From contig CM020517.1 of NCBI GenBank assembly GCA_009823395.1, positions 13,377,001 through 13,441,000 of the forward strand: a DNA stretch of 64,000 nucleotides, given 5' to 3'. The notes beneath the pieces were generated by a model that was not told the origin of the DNA, made no database searches, and saw only the letters and a list, made by a program, of their open reading frames with translations. This DNA is from Thamnaconus septentrionalis. Taxonomy: Eukaryota > Chordata > Actinopteri > Tetraodontiformes > Monacanthidae. The position numbers and the translations under genes were made by a program. Within the stretch, counting starts at the first letter, position 1. Each line of letters begins with the position of its first letter. Below are positions 23,901 to 36,975 of the stretch, piece after piece.

Positions 23901-25500
23901 TTTGTGAAAGTAAGGAATCCCTGTGATCTTTCCCAACTAAACTGTTTCTGTACACTGCCGCTTAATCTTTTCATCTTACCATCTTGCTGAGGGGGAGAAG
24001 ACTTGTGTGGTGTGATCTCTGATGATTAATAATTTGGCCTTGGCCTTAGGCAGACAGATGAAGCAGCAATTGATTTCCTAACAGTGGCAAAATTGTGTGT
24101 GTGCACGCACACACATCTTTTGCTATGCAGAATTCACTTTGCCACTGTTTTCTAACTGCAAAATACACAAAAGTGCATCGTTCCCTGGTTGATGGACAAT
24201 CAGAAAAAGTCCCTCCCCCTTTCTGCTTGCTCCACCTTTTAGCAAGCTTGTGCTGAAAAGAAAGAATCCTGGAAATTGGCCCGTGTGACGTCACGTTTGA
24301 GCTCCTCCCTGTTTCTGCCCTCATTGAAAACAAGCGTGAGGTCCAGCAAAGACATCGGTCTTGTTTTGTTTGGTTTTTTTGTTGTTTTTTTTGCAGGAAA
24401 CTGTAAACGGAGGGCTATAAATGTGCTGCTTTCTGGAAATCCTTTGCCTTCTAATTGCTTGTGCAAAGCATCCCAAGAGGGAGTGATGTGGCGCGAGGGA
24501 CGGCAGTTACAGCGACTCAATTCTGACTCACGCAAAAACGCGATGACAATGAATAGCAGGGCTGTGTTTTGGAAAATTTTCATCGTGACTGTCTCGCGAC
24601 CTGGAAAATCACACCACCCTTTAAAACAGACATGGGCAAACAAACGCGACCCGTTAAGCTTTTTAATCCGGCCCTCCGAACATGAAAAAAAATTATTCTA
24701 ATTGTCAGTAATCCATTTTTTAATTTTTTTATTTCAGTGTTTCAGAGTCATTTCAACAAAGCTAAATACGGTGGGGCTTCAAAAACACATATTGTATTGT
24801 AAGTTTGCTTTTGTTCGTTTTACATTAAAGCTGGTATAGTTTTTCTCCTATGAGGTGGGTCACCAAAACACTCCATCCATCTGCTCCTGCTCTGCCCCCC
24901 TCCGTCAAGTTTTAGAACCTCTTGTGGCCCCCACCAGTCAAAAAGTTTGCTCACCCCTGCTGCGGTTTGCAACCGCTTGGGGGCAGTAAACTTTGCGTGG
25001 AGTTCAGGTGAGGTGGTGGAGGGGGGTTGTTATTCTCCGCGCACAGGAAGTTCACTATCACCTGAGTCAGTGACCGTGTAGAAAGTACAGCGAAGCAGGG
25101 GACGTTCGTTTCAGGTGGTGTCTGCCTCAGTCAGCTCCCTGGAGGAGCGCAGACACGTAATGAGCTTACAGAAGACGCCCTGCTATTCCTGGGCTGCGCG
25201 ATTATCGGTGACACCTTATCTGCTGGACTGTCACTGACTGTCCTAAGTCACGACAGATACTGTTACAGAGGAGGATCATACAGAGATACAGAGGAGCGCA
25301 CATAACAACAACAACAACAGCGACAAACAAGCTGAACGAAAAAGTCCTTTGAGGGCAACAGAAGAAAGAAGGGAAGCAATCAAAGGCATTAACCAGGGAA
25401 GGCGGGATATCTTTGGAAGTTGCATAAGAGACTTTATTATTGCATTTTGGAGGAATAGTAAATCTGCCGCAGCCTGGCGAGACCCGCGGCGAAAGAGTGT
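23901..25500. other. dll4-chac1 spacer
   Basis: Apart from the transposon at 24627-24959 I see no gene. A perfect CRE palindrome TGACGTCA lies at 24286-24293, about 1.3 kb upstream of the likely chac1 start. Since chac1 is an ATF4/stress target in mammals, this is a candidate distal element, but single 8-mers are weak evidence. Confidence 0.4.
24627..24959 (-). mobile_element. Nonautonomous hAT-type transposon, copy 2 (inverted)
   Basis: The reverse complement begins CAGGGGTGAGCAAACTTTTT and matches the interior of the dll4 intron 4 copy (poly-A/T blocks, GGTGACCCACCTCATAGGAG-type segment). Ends here are CAGACATGGGCAAAC and GTTTGCTCACCCCTG. Flanking octamers do not match, so the target duplication is lost or eroded. 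Confidence 0.7.
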
Positions 25501-25550
25501 TTTCAATGCGGCACACAGAAGGACGCTTCTTCTGCGTGGGGCGCTTCCTG

Positions 25551-25620
25551 ATTGGCTAAGACTGTGTCCTAGCCCCGCCTTCCGTGCGATATAATTGGAG
25601 AGGTACGTCTAACGCTGACG
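25551..25620 (+). promoter_or_regulatory. chac1: chac1 core promoter region
   Basis: Contains a reversed CCAAT box (ATTGGCT, 25551-25557), a GC-rich GCCCCGCC (25572-25579), a TATA-like GATATAATT (25588-25596) and TGACGTA (25615-25621), an ATF/CRE-type half site. The following leader (about 25620-25850, joined to 25936-25950) contains no ATG, so no uORF precedes the chosen start. Confidence 0.5.
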
Positions 25621-25950
25621 TACCCAGGACAACAAACACACGTGCGAGCCGAAAAAGAACTGCATCCAAACAGCCGAGCAGTGACTTGGATACCAGCAAA
25701 CACAAGTCTGGACGAGGCGTCTCCTTTTCTGGACTGTTTATTTTAGATTGTTTTTGTTTTTTTTTTGTTTTTTTGTTTTAATTTTTGAGTATTTTAGTCT
25801 TCTGTGCAGCGGCTAGCGCGTGTCTGAGCACCCAGGAGCACAACAACAAGGTAGGAAATGACATTGACATTGACTCGCTGTCCTCTTTTAACCCATTTTC
25901 TTTTCTTAAAGTATTCTTTCCTTGTGTATTTTAAGGCTGCAGACAGCGCA

Positions 25951-27170
25951 ATGAAAACTCAGGACCTCAAAGGAAAGACCAACCTGTGGATATTTGGCTA
26001 TGGCTCCTTAGTCTGGAAGCCAGGGTTTGATTACAGAAGGAGCAAAGTGGGACACATCACTGGGTACAAACGGCGTTTCTGGCATGGAGATGTACTTTAT
26101 CGAGGAGACAAGAACAAGGTGACAACATCTACCTGTACTGGACACAGTACACTTGTGTCCAATCGATGGATAAATGTGAAATAATTATAAAAAATGAAAA
26201 GTATTGCTTTTTTGTTCTTTTTTGTTTTCTTTTTAGTTTTTTGTTTATTGTTGTTTAATTTTGTGTGTCCTTGCTGTCCACAGCCTGGAAGAGTAGCCAC
26301 ACTGGTGGAGGATCAGGAAGTAGGTGCACCTTTATTCTTCTAAGAAACAAAGACAATAACAACAGTTCTAACGATGGTGTGATGTGAACGTTTGCTTTGA
26401 AGAAATGAGATGAGATTGTCAGCAACATTCTTGTGTGTCTTCATATAGAAGCAGAACTCGGTCGGGGAAACTGTCATTTATTGCAAACTACTGTTGTTAT
26501 TTATGTAGTTAGATTTATAAATACTAGACTACCTGATCCAAGGCACAGCATTGGGCTGATCATGTTGTGTACACTGGTCCTAGTAATGAAATCTTCCTCT
26601 TTATGATGTTGGTTTCATTGGATCATTGCTGTAAATAAATTAGGGTGTTGCTCAATCACAGACAGACTACAAAAATGCTATTACTCACTGGAATTACATT
26701 TGACTTTGGGGCTCTGCTAACGCCTCCTATCTTATTTGCTATCCCCGCAGGCTTGGACATGGGGTGTGGCCTATGAGGTGACACATGCCCAGGTCGAAGG
26801 CTCTCTGCAGCACTTGCACACGAGGGAGGTTATCTCGGGTGGTTACATCATGGAAACGGTGCAGTTCTTTCCCAAAGAGAAGGGCCAGGATCCCTTGCTG
26901 GCTCTGGTCTACATCGCCACAGCAGACAACCCCATCTACCTCGGCCCAGCCTCGGACCGGGAGATCGCCGCCCAGATCGTCGTCTGCAGGGGCACCTCCG
27001 GCCACAACATTGAATACCTGGTGCGCCTCGCAGAGTTCATGAGGCTCCACTGCCCAGAGGTAGCAGACGAACACCTGTTCTCCATCGAGGCTGCTGTTCT
27101 GGACTATTTCCAGGACTCGGAAGAGATTTCACCCAGTGACCAACGACAGCTACTGCCGGAAACAGAGTAG
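25951..27170 (+). CDS. chac1: Glutathione-specific gamma-glutamylcyclotransferase 1
   Basis: Cytosolic enzyme that cleaves glutathione to 5-oxoproline and Cys-Gly; in mammals it is induced by ATF4/CHOP in the unfolded-protein response and also reported to block Notch maturation. Coding exons 25951-26118, 26284-26319 and 26751-27170, all phase 0 with GT-AG introns; 207 aa (human 222). A noncoding first exon ends at 25850 (AAG|GTAGGA) and the acceptor is at 25935. The ATG at 25858 is in frame but lies in that 85-bp intron, so ATG 25951 (MKTQDLKGKTNLWIFGYG) is the start. Family marks: FGYGSLVW (substrate loop), GYKRRFWHGD, TWGVAYEV, TREVISGGY with E94 as the likely catalytic glutamate, NPIYLGPA and SGHNIEYLVRLAEFM. 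The 36-bp middle exon matches GRVxTLxEDxE of the family. Being chac1 rather than chac2 rests on length, sequence and dll4 as neighbour. Confidence 0.95.
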
Positions 27171-27590
27171 CTTAGAGGACTGACTTTTAAATACACAAAG
27201 CACTCCAAAACCTTAATATAATGACTTTTTTACATGAAGGTGAAAGTATTTTCAGTATGTTTCCCATGCATTTGGCTGAGTTATTCCTTTTGAGGGAGGT
27301 GACATATTTAGGTCGTAATTTTATCAGTTATCTCATGTTCTGCAACGCTAAATATGTGGCCTTCACACCTAGTGTATCTGGTACGGACTGTAAGACACGA
27401 ACTTTAAGCTATGTAGGTTAAGAATGTTTCTCCTGTGTACGTTGCTCACTTTTGAGGTGCATGTGATGCCATGACAAACCTCTTTTTGAATGCTTTGTGT
27501 CTTACACCTTTGTTGTAAAGACTCTTTTGTATACTGTACATTTTTAAATTGTATTTTAACGACTATAATTAAAAAAACAAAGCATTCTGC
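27171..27590 (+). other. chac1: chac1 3' UTR (probable)
   Basis: AT-rich sequence after the chac1 stop with ATTAAA at 27568-27573 as a candidate polyadenylation signal. A longer transcript end is possible. Confidence 0.4.
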
Positions 27591-30500
27591 ACATGTGGCC
27601 AAAGTTTGCTATAGGTGTCAGCTTCCCTTCACTCCTACACGACTGCACAGCCCCTTTCGTGGCTTCCCCCATAGCTTTGAGATGCTACATCACGTGGCTA
27701 AAGAATGTACAGCTGTAGTGTTTGGCACCCGGTAATGCAGACTTGCACTTCAGGAACTCAGAACCGCACAAGTAAAACAGTGTTCATATATATTTATTTT
27801 TTATTCATAGCTGGGTATTTTGGATTTCTTGGACACTTGGTGTCTCCTGTGCAGCTTGTTTGTCAGATTTAAACTGTATATGTTGCAACCTGCAAACTGC
27901 AGAAGCAGTCGTGACTTTAACTCTCATTTACATTTATTGAATTGAAGTCAGTTTTCAACACCAAAGTCTACAGCATGTAAACAACAGCATGCAAAACATT
28001 CAAAAGACATTTAGAAAAAATATCAAAACCTTCATCTAGGATTTTTTAGTTTAAACAAGATTTTAAACTTGCTTGGTGTCTAAGTTGTGCATCACTTCTA
28101 AACATATTGGCACTGAACCAAGTAAATCTGCCAAGAGAGTAAAGGAATTACTGCGAGTTAAACCTTTGCTGGTGTTTTGTTGCCATGCAGGTGGATGATG
28201 TTTTTTTTTGTTTTTTTGTTTTTTTTAAAGTAGAACCCCCCAGCTTGCCTGCAGGCTTTTTCAGTCTGGACAGAGCGAGTGCATGCAGTGTATGCAGACC
28301 CCCGCCGGTCCTTTTGTCACGTTGCCAAAACATGTGCGCTCGCCTCACGTCCGAAAGCGTGAGCTCCCCTCCTCTCCTGAAAGTAGCTCCATCGGGCCCA
28401 AACCACATGTTGCTGCGTGTCACTGCTCTACTTTCCATGAATTCAGCTCAAAACTGGGTCAAAGGTTGGCAGCGTTGCATCGCAGGAGCGCTCAGTTCAC
28501 CGGGAGCCGACGCTCGTCGCACGTTTTCCAGATTTAATCTTCACCTAGTTTGCATGCAGGGACCCACACCTGGTTCTGCCCTCAGATCTTAGCAAAGGTC
28601 AGCACAATAATTAAGAAGCCACAACATAACAATGGGATGGTTGCTGGTGTGGGCACACACACTCCATGTGTGAATCTTCATCACAAGATTCCATACCAGT
28701 TTGTGACCCTGTGGTGGAAAGTCCTCATCTTAATCTAAATGTCATCATCTAAATATTTTGTATTCATTTCACGTGCCCATTTGAAAATACTTGTGCGTGT
28801 GCGTCATCAAGCCTGACATTCTACAGTGGTATTTATGTTGTTGTTCTTTTTGTAATGGGAGCACGGCATCCAGTTCTTGTAAATGTTCTTTCACAGCAGC
28901 GTCGGCCTTGTCTCTTAGTTTGCAACTCGTAGTTCCTTCTTCTTTCTCCTCCTCGTCTGTGTTTTTCTTTTAACAGCTTACCCTCCTTTTAAGAGAGGGT
29001 GAGCTTGTAGTGAACCAGCTTGCTCTCTCTTACCTTATGCGTCGTTATGTTTATGGGAATCTGAGTGGTTAAATAATACATGGAATATCAAGATGGACTT
29101 CCATCGAAGTCTGGCTGAATTTTCTATCTGAAATCTGAGCAACACACCTCTTGTGAGAGGCTGTTATGAGAGCTATTACAGAAGGATGACCGGAACATTT
29201 ACAGATTGATTTTTCAACACTGAGGTCACAACTCACTCTTTCATTAGAGGTACATTAGTACAGACGTGTCGGTCAATAAATGCCCCCTTTCCACACTTTT
29301 ATGGTCCCCTGAAGATCAAGTCAGTGCTGCAAGGATGCCAAATTATAAAAAAAAAAAAAAGACTCACAATGGGTGCGCTCATCTTTGCCTTTTTTTTTTT
29401 TAAGTTGGTCCACAGTTCAAAGTACAGTGAAGCCTCCACATTGAAAAGTGTATTTAAAAAAAAAAAAATACAAAAGATTTAAATTTACCCAACATATACT
29501 AGCCAGTGCATTCTTCTCCACTGGGCCTCCAATCAATATCATTACCCGCCCTGAGGTCACATCCTCTTCATGAAATGATGTAACTCATTATCTAGCAAGA
29601 CATTCATGAAGTGAAGACAAGGTCATGGGGTGGGGATGTTTGTTAAAGCTAAAAATAGTGGATCCCACCACAAACCCCCCCGAAAAAAATAATCATCCAA
29701 TGTGATTCATGCCCGACCCTCCACCTGCATGCTAATGTGCACCTCGTGTGAACCCTGATCCCTGACACTGGCCTGGCCTGGCCAGGCCCGGGCTGGGAGG
29801 TTACGCCGGACGCGTGCTAAAAGAGAAAGTGACTGGAGCACTAATGGGGGTTCCCGGGGCTTTTGTGGCTCTGACTCGCTGACATTGTGGTCGGGTCAGA
29901 CGCCGAGGGAGGCTCCAGGCCTGGTCGTGCTCCTAACGGCGCTCACAAAAGCCTCTCGGTCGCAAGTGGAAGGGCCTCCATTAAAAAGGCGCAAACAATG
30001 GCTAATGATGTGGCAGTAAACCGCGAGGCCTGCTGACAGTCAGTCAAGTGGTCCCCAACTCAGATAAATGTCCCATATGCCGCGTGCGGCCACTGCAGAG
30101 CAGCTCTCAGATGGCTGGATCGGCGGCAGCGACCTGAACAGTGCGTGTCTGAAACAGCTTCCGGCTTTCAGTTGTCATCCACTGGCAACGTTCTCGAGTC
30201 TGTTCGTCAATGCCAGCGTCTGATGTAACAGTTGCCACCTCTTCCAAATCTTCTCTCCAGAATCTGACGATCCAATGCGCCTGGAGCAGATTTTACCCAT
30301 AATCAAAGAAGCGTCCTGTTTCACGGTCCGTCTGTTCTCCGATGTCTTTTGTTTAATCATGGATGCCAGCAGCTGGATTAGAAGGTGTTAGGTCCCGAAC
30401 GCAAGCCATGAGGTCATTTTACTTAGGAAATCTGTTTTCCTAGATAAACTGGCAACTTGTCTAGGGTGTAACCCCCGTCTTTGCCCAAAGACGCAGCTAT

Positions 30501-31808
30501 GACTGCAGGGGAAGCGGTGATAGAAAACTGACGGATGGATGTTTCCCTGGAAAGTGGAAACAAGTCTTTTCATGATTTTGTGATTTACATCAGTGTAACT
30601 TGCATAATATTGTTCAGTTATCGACGCTCATAAACAAGAAACTTGTGAGTCAGAATTATCTTTATTTGCATTTTAGTCAGCGCGTTTCATAATGATAGTG
30701 TGCGGCTGACAAGTTTGCTCACTGATTACCAGCAAACATCTCATTTTCATAAAGTTATAAAACTAGGAAACCAGAGGTATAAAAATGCTATAATATCAAG
30801 ACTCTGAGACATCATGCAAACATTGTGTTGCTGTGTTGGTTATCGAATGCAGTGAGTGAAGTAAGATGTTGATGAATCCAGTTAGCACTGTTCCTCTAAG
30901 ACAGTGGGCAAATGATTTGTCTGGCTGGAATGCCTCAGAGAATGAATTTGTTGCAGCTGCAACAGAAGCATTTGTGCATGGAATAATAGTGTCCTGTCTG
31001 TCTGCGCAGACGGCCACTAAGCAGGAAATTTGCTTGAGGAGGTTGTATTTTGTTTTCTGTCTTCTTCTTTTTTGTTTTGTTTTTTTTATCCAGAGCAAAT
31101 ATCCACGAGGTAAACAACCAGTCTAGACTTTTTATTAAAGCCCCACAATGGAATGTGGGAACATTTTGTTGAGACATATTTATGGTCAAGGAAGCCATTT
31201 CGGCTTTTCCCATTGCCCTGAAAGAACATCACAGAGTGTCAACAACTTAGTTATCACGCACTGACACACTGGCCACCAGGATGGAGTGTGCTGTACACAC
31301 ACAGGAGTTAAAGTGGCTCAAAGACGATGCAGTCAGTTTCCATTCTGTTTTCAATAATATCCTGTGAAAAAGACTCCTCCCGCCCACCTTTAATTATTTT
31401 TATGCTGTTTCCACTCAAAGATCACTTTGCTATAACTCACAATTAGTACGCGTTTCCAATGTCACATTCTCTGAACGTCATAACCAATCATCAATCTGCG
31501 TTTATGTGAAAAGGTCAAAACATGTGACATGTGTTATCAGCATTTGATCCATCAGAGGCAGAAGCCACATGAGAGCATTGTGACACAACTGGGTTGTGAC
31601 TGGGCCAAGTTCTTCTAGTAATTGCCAGTTATCATTAGCCAAAAAACAAAAAACAAAAACGACAGCGCAACGAGTCATCACTGATTGGGCGTGTCGTGAG
31701 TCTTCAGATGGCAGTGACTCATGGCCACGCAAAGGTTCTTGTCCTTAAACCAGTCAATGTTGTTGTGTTTAAAAAGTTGCTGTTCTGTTCTTGTGATTCA
31801 GTGTGGAT

Positions 31809-31881
31809 GCTAACGTTTTTAGCATTCACGCTAAAACTGTTAGCGTTGACGCCGTAGCAGTGGCAGTTTTGTCCAAACTGC
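31809..31881. repeat. Two adjacent hairpin-forming inverted repeats
   Basis: 31809-31844 is an imperfect 36-bp palindrome: GCTAAC pairs with GTTAGC and TTTTAGC with GCTAAAA, with one mismatch and one G-T pair between them. 31863-31881 follows with GCAGTTT pairing with AAACTGC around a 5-base loop. No other transposon signature surrounds them. Confidence 0.6.
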
Positions 31882-32069
31882 AGTTTTTCACGTTAAGAAG
31901 AAAAAACAGTTCTGAGGTCTTTTCTCTGTGGACGTTTTTTCATTTAACTAAAAGTTGGAAACATGCTAAACACTGCTGTTTCCACTTTGAGAACGCTTTA
32001 GACAAATGTGACTAGCCTACTTTACCGTAATATGAATCGCCTTCGAGTTTGAAGGCATCCGACGGGCTC

Positions 32070-32160
32070 TTGAACGAATAAATGAATAAATGAAAATTTA
32101 TTTCAAACATGTCGAAGTAACAGAAAAAGAAAAAAAGGAAAAAAAATCAAAACAAATAGA
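32070..32160. repeat. Probable LINE-end fragment (AATAAATGAATAAATG / TTTATTTCAAACATG)
   Basis: GAATAAATGAATAAATG followed by TTTATTTCAAACATGT and A-rich sequence resembles the end of a retroelement family common in fish. A related-looking stretch is at 40715-40830. Family assignment is from memory and is weak. Confidence 0.3.
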
Positions 32161-34642
32161 CACAGTGAAGTCAGGGTTACTTCCTGAAGGCAAAACATTG
32201 GTAAACTGTATCATTAAATAGTGCCACCGCAGGTCATTTAGTGGTTTTGCAGAGACGGTTCCGTCCCTGACGCTCCGAGGACTCGGCGCTCTCAGGTACT
32301 CTGACTCACTTTCATAGGCCGAATCAAAAGGCCCTGGAGGCTTCCTGCCATTTTTCTCTGGAGTGTTTTCTCTCAAAGAACAGGAAAGGCAGCTCTGTTT
32401 CCCACACACTCACAGAGGCTCTATATCAATGCGGCCCTAACAGTGCAAACCGCCACAATGCACAATCGAGCAGCTGCGGAGTCATTGTCGCCGCCCGCTC
32501 CGGGTCGTCTTTGTGCTGCCGCTTTCGCGCCCTAACAAACGGTGCCGCTTTTGAAAGCAACACGTCGACGGCGGCATCGATCTGCTCCAGAGGTTTTCCC
32601 CCTAAACCCCCGCTCGCACCGGGACGGCCCTCGATCATTTAAGCTTTTTCTTGTTTGCAATGAAGGCTGCTGTCAGCTGACTCCTCCTCTCACAAACATC
32701 TGGTTGGATTTGGGCTGAAAAAACACTTTGCAATAAATGTTACCTCACATCTGCAGTAAAACATTGCTTGAAGGGAATGTTTCTCAGCATGAACAGTCTC
32801 TCTCTCTCTCACACACACACACGCATACACACACACACAAACCGAACAGATCTTGAAGTGTAGCAATTATTTCCGAAGCGTGTAAAAGCAAGTTGAGACA
32901 CTTTTTTTTTGTTTGTTTGTTTGGTACTTCTTTTTTTTTTTTTTACTTCTTCAGAAAAGAAAAAAGCTGTTCTCATGTTAATCAGCCAATTCGGTCTGAG
33001 TTTCCTGTTTTACAAAGATTCTAATCGCACCCTGTGAGGAACATACAGTGCTGGCCGGATTGATGTGGAGCCAGTTAAAACTGAAGCACACAGATGCTTC
33101 AAAGGTCAAAGGGTGAGACGCCCCGTTGGCGCTGTTATCGCTCCCCTGCGATGCGTCACATCAAACATGGAGGCCACGAGGGACCGGCGCAAAAAATTCA
33201 TGTCACTTGAATTCTCACGACGCAGCCGCCTTCCGAGACGTTTGTCTCTGGGTTTTTCCACCTTAAAGGAAAAAAAACTTGTGAAACTATCTTCTTCGCT
33301 GTGATGAAGGCATGACGAAGACCTCCGTCATCATAAACACGTTTTGCGGTGCCGTGTGTTCATGCGGGGTTTTTCTTTTACCTTGATGTGTAACGAGCTT
33401 GGCTGGCAAGTTGCTTCAAGTTGCCGAGTTTGTTTTTGTCCTCAGAGCTGAGCAACAATTAAAGTTCATCAGATCCCCTTAAGGCCAACCAGTTGCGTTG
33501 GGATATTTTTTTTTAACTGAGGTATTAGCTGACTCTTGCTGGGTTGGAAATTTTTTAAATGTGGGATACGAGTCAGAGGAAATAAACTCTGAATGATTCG
33601 AAATGTTCCCAATTATGATGTGGTCCAAATCCAAAATGGACCAAAAATAAATAAATAAATACAGTCCGATTATACTGCGTCGGCCTTAAAAAAATATGGA
33701 AATGGAATGGACAATTTTTGTTTCTTTTTCTTTGGTAATGTTCCCATGATGTTGACTCCCAAGCTGATTGCTGACAGGGACACTTTTGTATGACTATTCG
33801 GGAGCAGAGCCACGAGGCGCAGTGGACTCCCCATAATGCTCTCTGGAGGGTAAAGTGGGATTAGTCCGCTGCTGCTGGACCCCTGCCAGGGTTTAATGGA
33901 GCAGGAGTAACTAAATTGACGGGGATGCTCGTCGGACAACAAAAGCCCCCCAAAGACTCAGGCTTTACTTAAAAATTGGGACATACTGACTTACCCTAAG
34001 CTGGTTAGGACCCAAATGATACTAGGCTATATGTTACGACATTAATTCAGATTAACTTTAATGCACTGATCCAGCCAGGGGGGAAAAAAGCAAAGTGCGT
34101 ATATCCTGAACTCATATGAGGCATTCATAGACTCAGAGACTCATAGAGACTCAGAGACTCATAGGTTCATTTTTCTGCAATCACTGGCGACAAGTCAAGA
34201 ATGTTAAAAAAAAAAAAAAAAAAAATAGGGATCAGATAGGAGGGGTGTGTGTGTGTGTGTGACGGGGACGGGGGGGGGGGTCCGCTGAGGCCCGAATTCC
34301 CAAAAACCACTTTATCAAACGAGTGCAACATGCTAAAATTTCAGTTGACCTGAGGAAACAGGCTGTATCCTGTTGCTAATAGATACAACCTAGGACTCTC
34401 TTTCATGGAAACGCAGACCTTTAAGCAGGGCTCCAATGAGCTGGCAGAGTTAGTCCAATAGATGAGCTGGCATTGACTGGAAAGTCAAATGTCATTCTAG
34501 AAGGCAATAAAATTATAAAAACAGCAGGGGTTTTTTTTTTGTTGTTTTTTTTAAAGGATTTGTCGGAAAATGACTTTAATCTACCAATTTATTTGCATCC
34601 TTTATTTTTTGTGTGTGAAAATAAATCAACTTGCACAATTTT

Positions 34643-34660
34643 TGTGATGTCACAAAGGGC
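34643..34660 (+). repeat. Copy 2 of the 18-bp CRE-like dispersed motif
   Basis: TGTGATGTCACAAAGGGC; see the copies at 15183 and 50071. Confidence 0.6.
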
Positions 34661-36781
34661 ATTACAGACACCTCCCCCAAGGTTAGCGGTAGCACTCTCA
34701 GCCCTCTGAGACCACCTTGTGGCCGCTTTGTTTTAGTGTTGCTGTTGATGAGAAGCAGGCTGCTCCGCTGGAGTCCGGATTGAAAGATGAAGATCTAGAA
34801 AAGTTTAAACACGTTCATTATCACTTGTTGTTTGTAATCAGAGATGTTTTTGTTTCTTCTCGTCAGCCACATCTATTGACCTCCCTCCTTCTTCAAAAAG
34901 CATCCAAGCCGAAGAACAGAAGTTTCCCTGGAAACTATCAAGGTAAATAAAACACCTCAGTTAACCTAAATCTGACTTGAAGAAACAATATATGGGTCGG
35001 CCCTTTAAACAAGGATCAACAACACTCGCCAAGCTCTGTTGCAACACCTTCACATAGAGCTGCCGACCGTCCCTTAAAATACAGAATTGTCCCGTATTTG
35101 AAATGGTGCGTCCCGTTTTGAATGGATATGAGAAGGGCTTTGTCCCATATTTCTGAGTTATTTTCGATGAAAACTCATGGTCATTTTCATAGAGTTTGCG
35201 TTCAAAACCATTATCTATGTAGTTGCAGGCAATACCATTGTGCAACCTATTCACAACAACTGCGTGCTAGCTGCGTAGCTAGCTTGCGTAGAGTCAGGAT
35301 CGCTTGTTCGTTTCAGCTTCATTTATTTAATTTGTTTGTAAAGCCGCCCATTCTGCACTCGATTGATTGTTGTGTAAAAATATGTTCAATGAAAAGATTT
35401 CAATCCAATTTAAACACTCATCTTAATTCTGATGTCTATTGGGAACAGAGCAGTTCAAACTATGTGAAGCATATACTTTTTTGAAACCCTGTTTTAAGTT
35501 ATGATTTACCACTACTGGCGAGCCACTGGCCTGTGATGGCCAACACTACCTTCACACCAGCAAAGCAAAGTTTTACCAACGTTTAAAAAAGTGGTCTGGC
35601 GCTAATTAGCAAAGATGAGCACGCTAACAAGATAAATGGAGATGCTAAAGGCAGCGCCTCGTGCTCGTTATTAGCATTTCTTTGCGAGTTGGAGCACTTG
35701 GGCATTTTAATGTGTGTTAATGACGCGGCCAAACACATGCCACGTGCAACATGATTAACCGGGGGTAATGGAGGGGGGGCGGGTTCAAAATCTAACTCTG
35801 CGACCCGAGAGTTGCGACTGCGAGTCATCATTGGCAGCGAGACAACTTAATCCACCGTCGGTCTATGTTTTGTGTCAGATCCTAACAAGCGGGTCGTCAC
35901 CTTTGACACGAGTGTGCAAACAGTACGACGGGGATTACGCTCCAACGTGTGTATGTGCGTAGAAAGTGAGGGGTTGCCCTGACCGTGACCCTCAAAAGTC
36001 ACACCTTGGGGAGAAGAGGAAAGCTGGGGGAGGGGGGGGGCGCCGGTGGAAACGTTTCCATCATGTGAGGCCTCGGCGTGATGGAGGCGCCCACCCGTTT
36101 CTAATCCCCACCACTTAAGAGCCTCGGCGAGATCTACTTAAAGAGACATTATGCGGGGAATGCCGTGCAAATGCCTTGTTTATCGCTTCATCTCCGTGTC
36201 ACTTCGCTTGTTTTGCGGCCCTGTCTGCCGCGTGCCGAGCTTATCTGGGGCTTACAGCGAGCAGCGTAATCTCTCTAACACCTACCTGCCAAACAGCTCT
36301 ATTGTTGTCCCGACTCGCTTTGTGTTTCTCATGGCAACCGCTCGGGGATGAGAGCCAAACGACCGCCACCTATGGATGCGGTACCCAAGTTTATCTCTTG
36401 GTTTTCCTCTTTACAAAGTGAACGAGTGGAGGGTGAACGTCGGATGTGAGTTTCTCATATTGCTGTTTTTTGTTTTTTTTTGCAGGGAGGGGGGGGGTGT
36501 CTCTCTTTAAGCTGTGCACGCTGAGACCCTTACTAAGCAGATTACACCCACAAATCTGTGTCAGAATACATTTCCGCATGTCTAGTCATGCAAAAAAAGA
36601 CGGAGCGTGAGAATGCGGACACAAAAGGCGCCGCCGCATTTACAGGATACCGCGCGCGTCCCCACCCCCGGGCGCGCGCTCAACTCGGTCGCCCAGCGAG
36701 CTGCTGGCATCTGCTGCCTCGCAGCATCAGCTCGGGGCAAAACATCTGAAGAGAAGGGCGATGTGTGATGTCGGTGGTGGC

Positions 36782-36810
36782 GATGATGATGATGATGATG
36801 ATGATGATGA
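36782..36810. repeat. (GAT)n microsatellite
   Basis: About nine GAT trinucleotides. Confidence 0.9.
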
Positions 36811-36924
36811 AAGTGCCCGTTGCAGGAAATAAAGAATCTTTTGGAGGTATTTAAAGAGCGTTTCCTGTGTTTGACATTTACCTTGGAGTAAGGAACAGGC
36901 GATTGTGACTCACAGTTGCAACAT

Positions 36925-36926
<2 letters not shown>

Positions 36927-36974
<48 letters not shown>
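36927..36974. repeat. (TG)n microsatellite
   Basis: About 24 TG units. Confidence 0.95.

Positions 36975-36975
<1 letters not shown>

Noticed and set aside
25858..25950. Upstream in-frame ATG extending chac1 by 31 residues
   Set aside because: It lies between a good donor (AAG|GTAGGA, 25851) and acceptor (TTTTAAG, 25935), so it is intronic; the family N-terminus fits ATG 25951.
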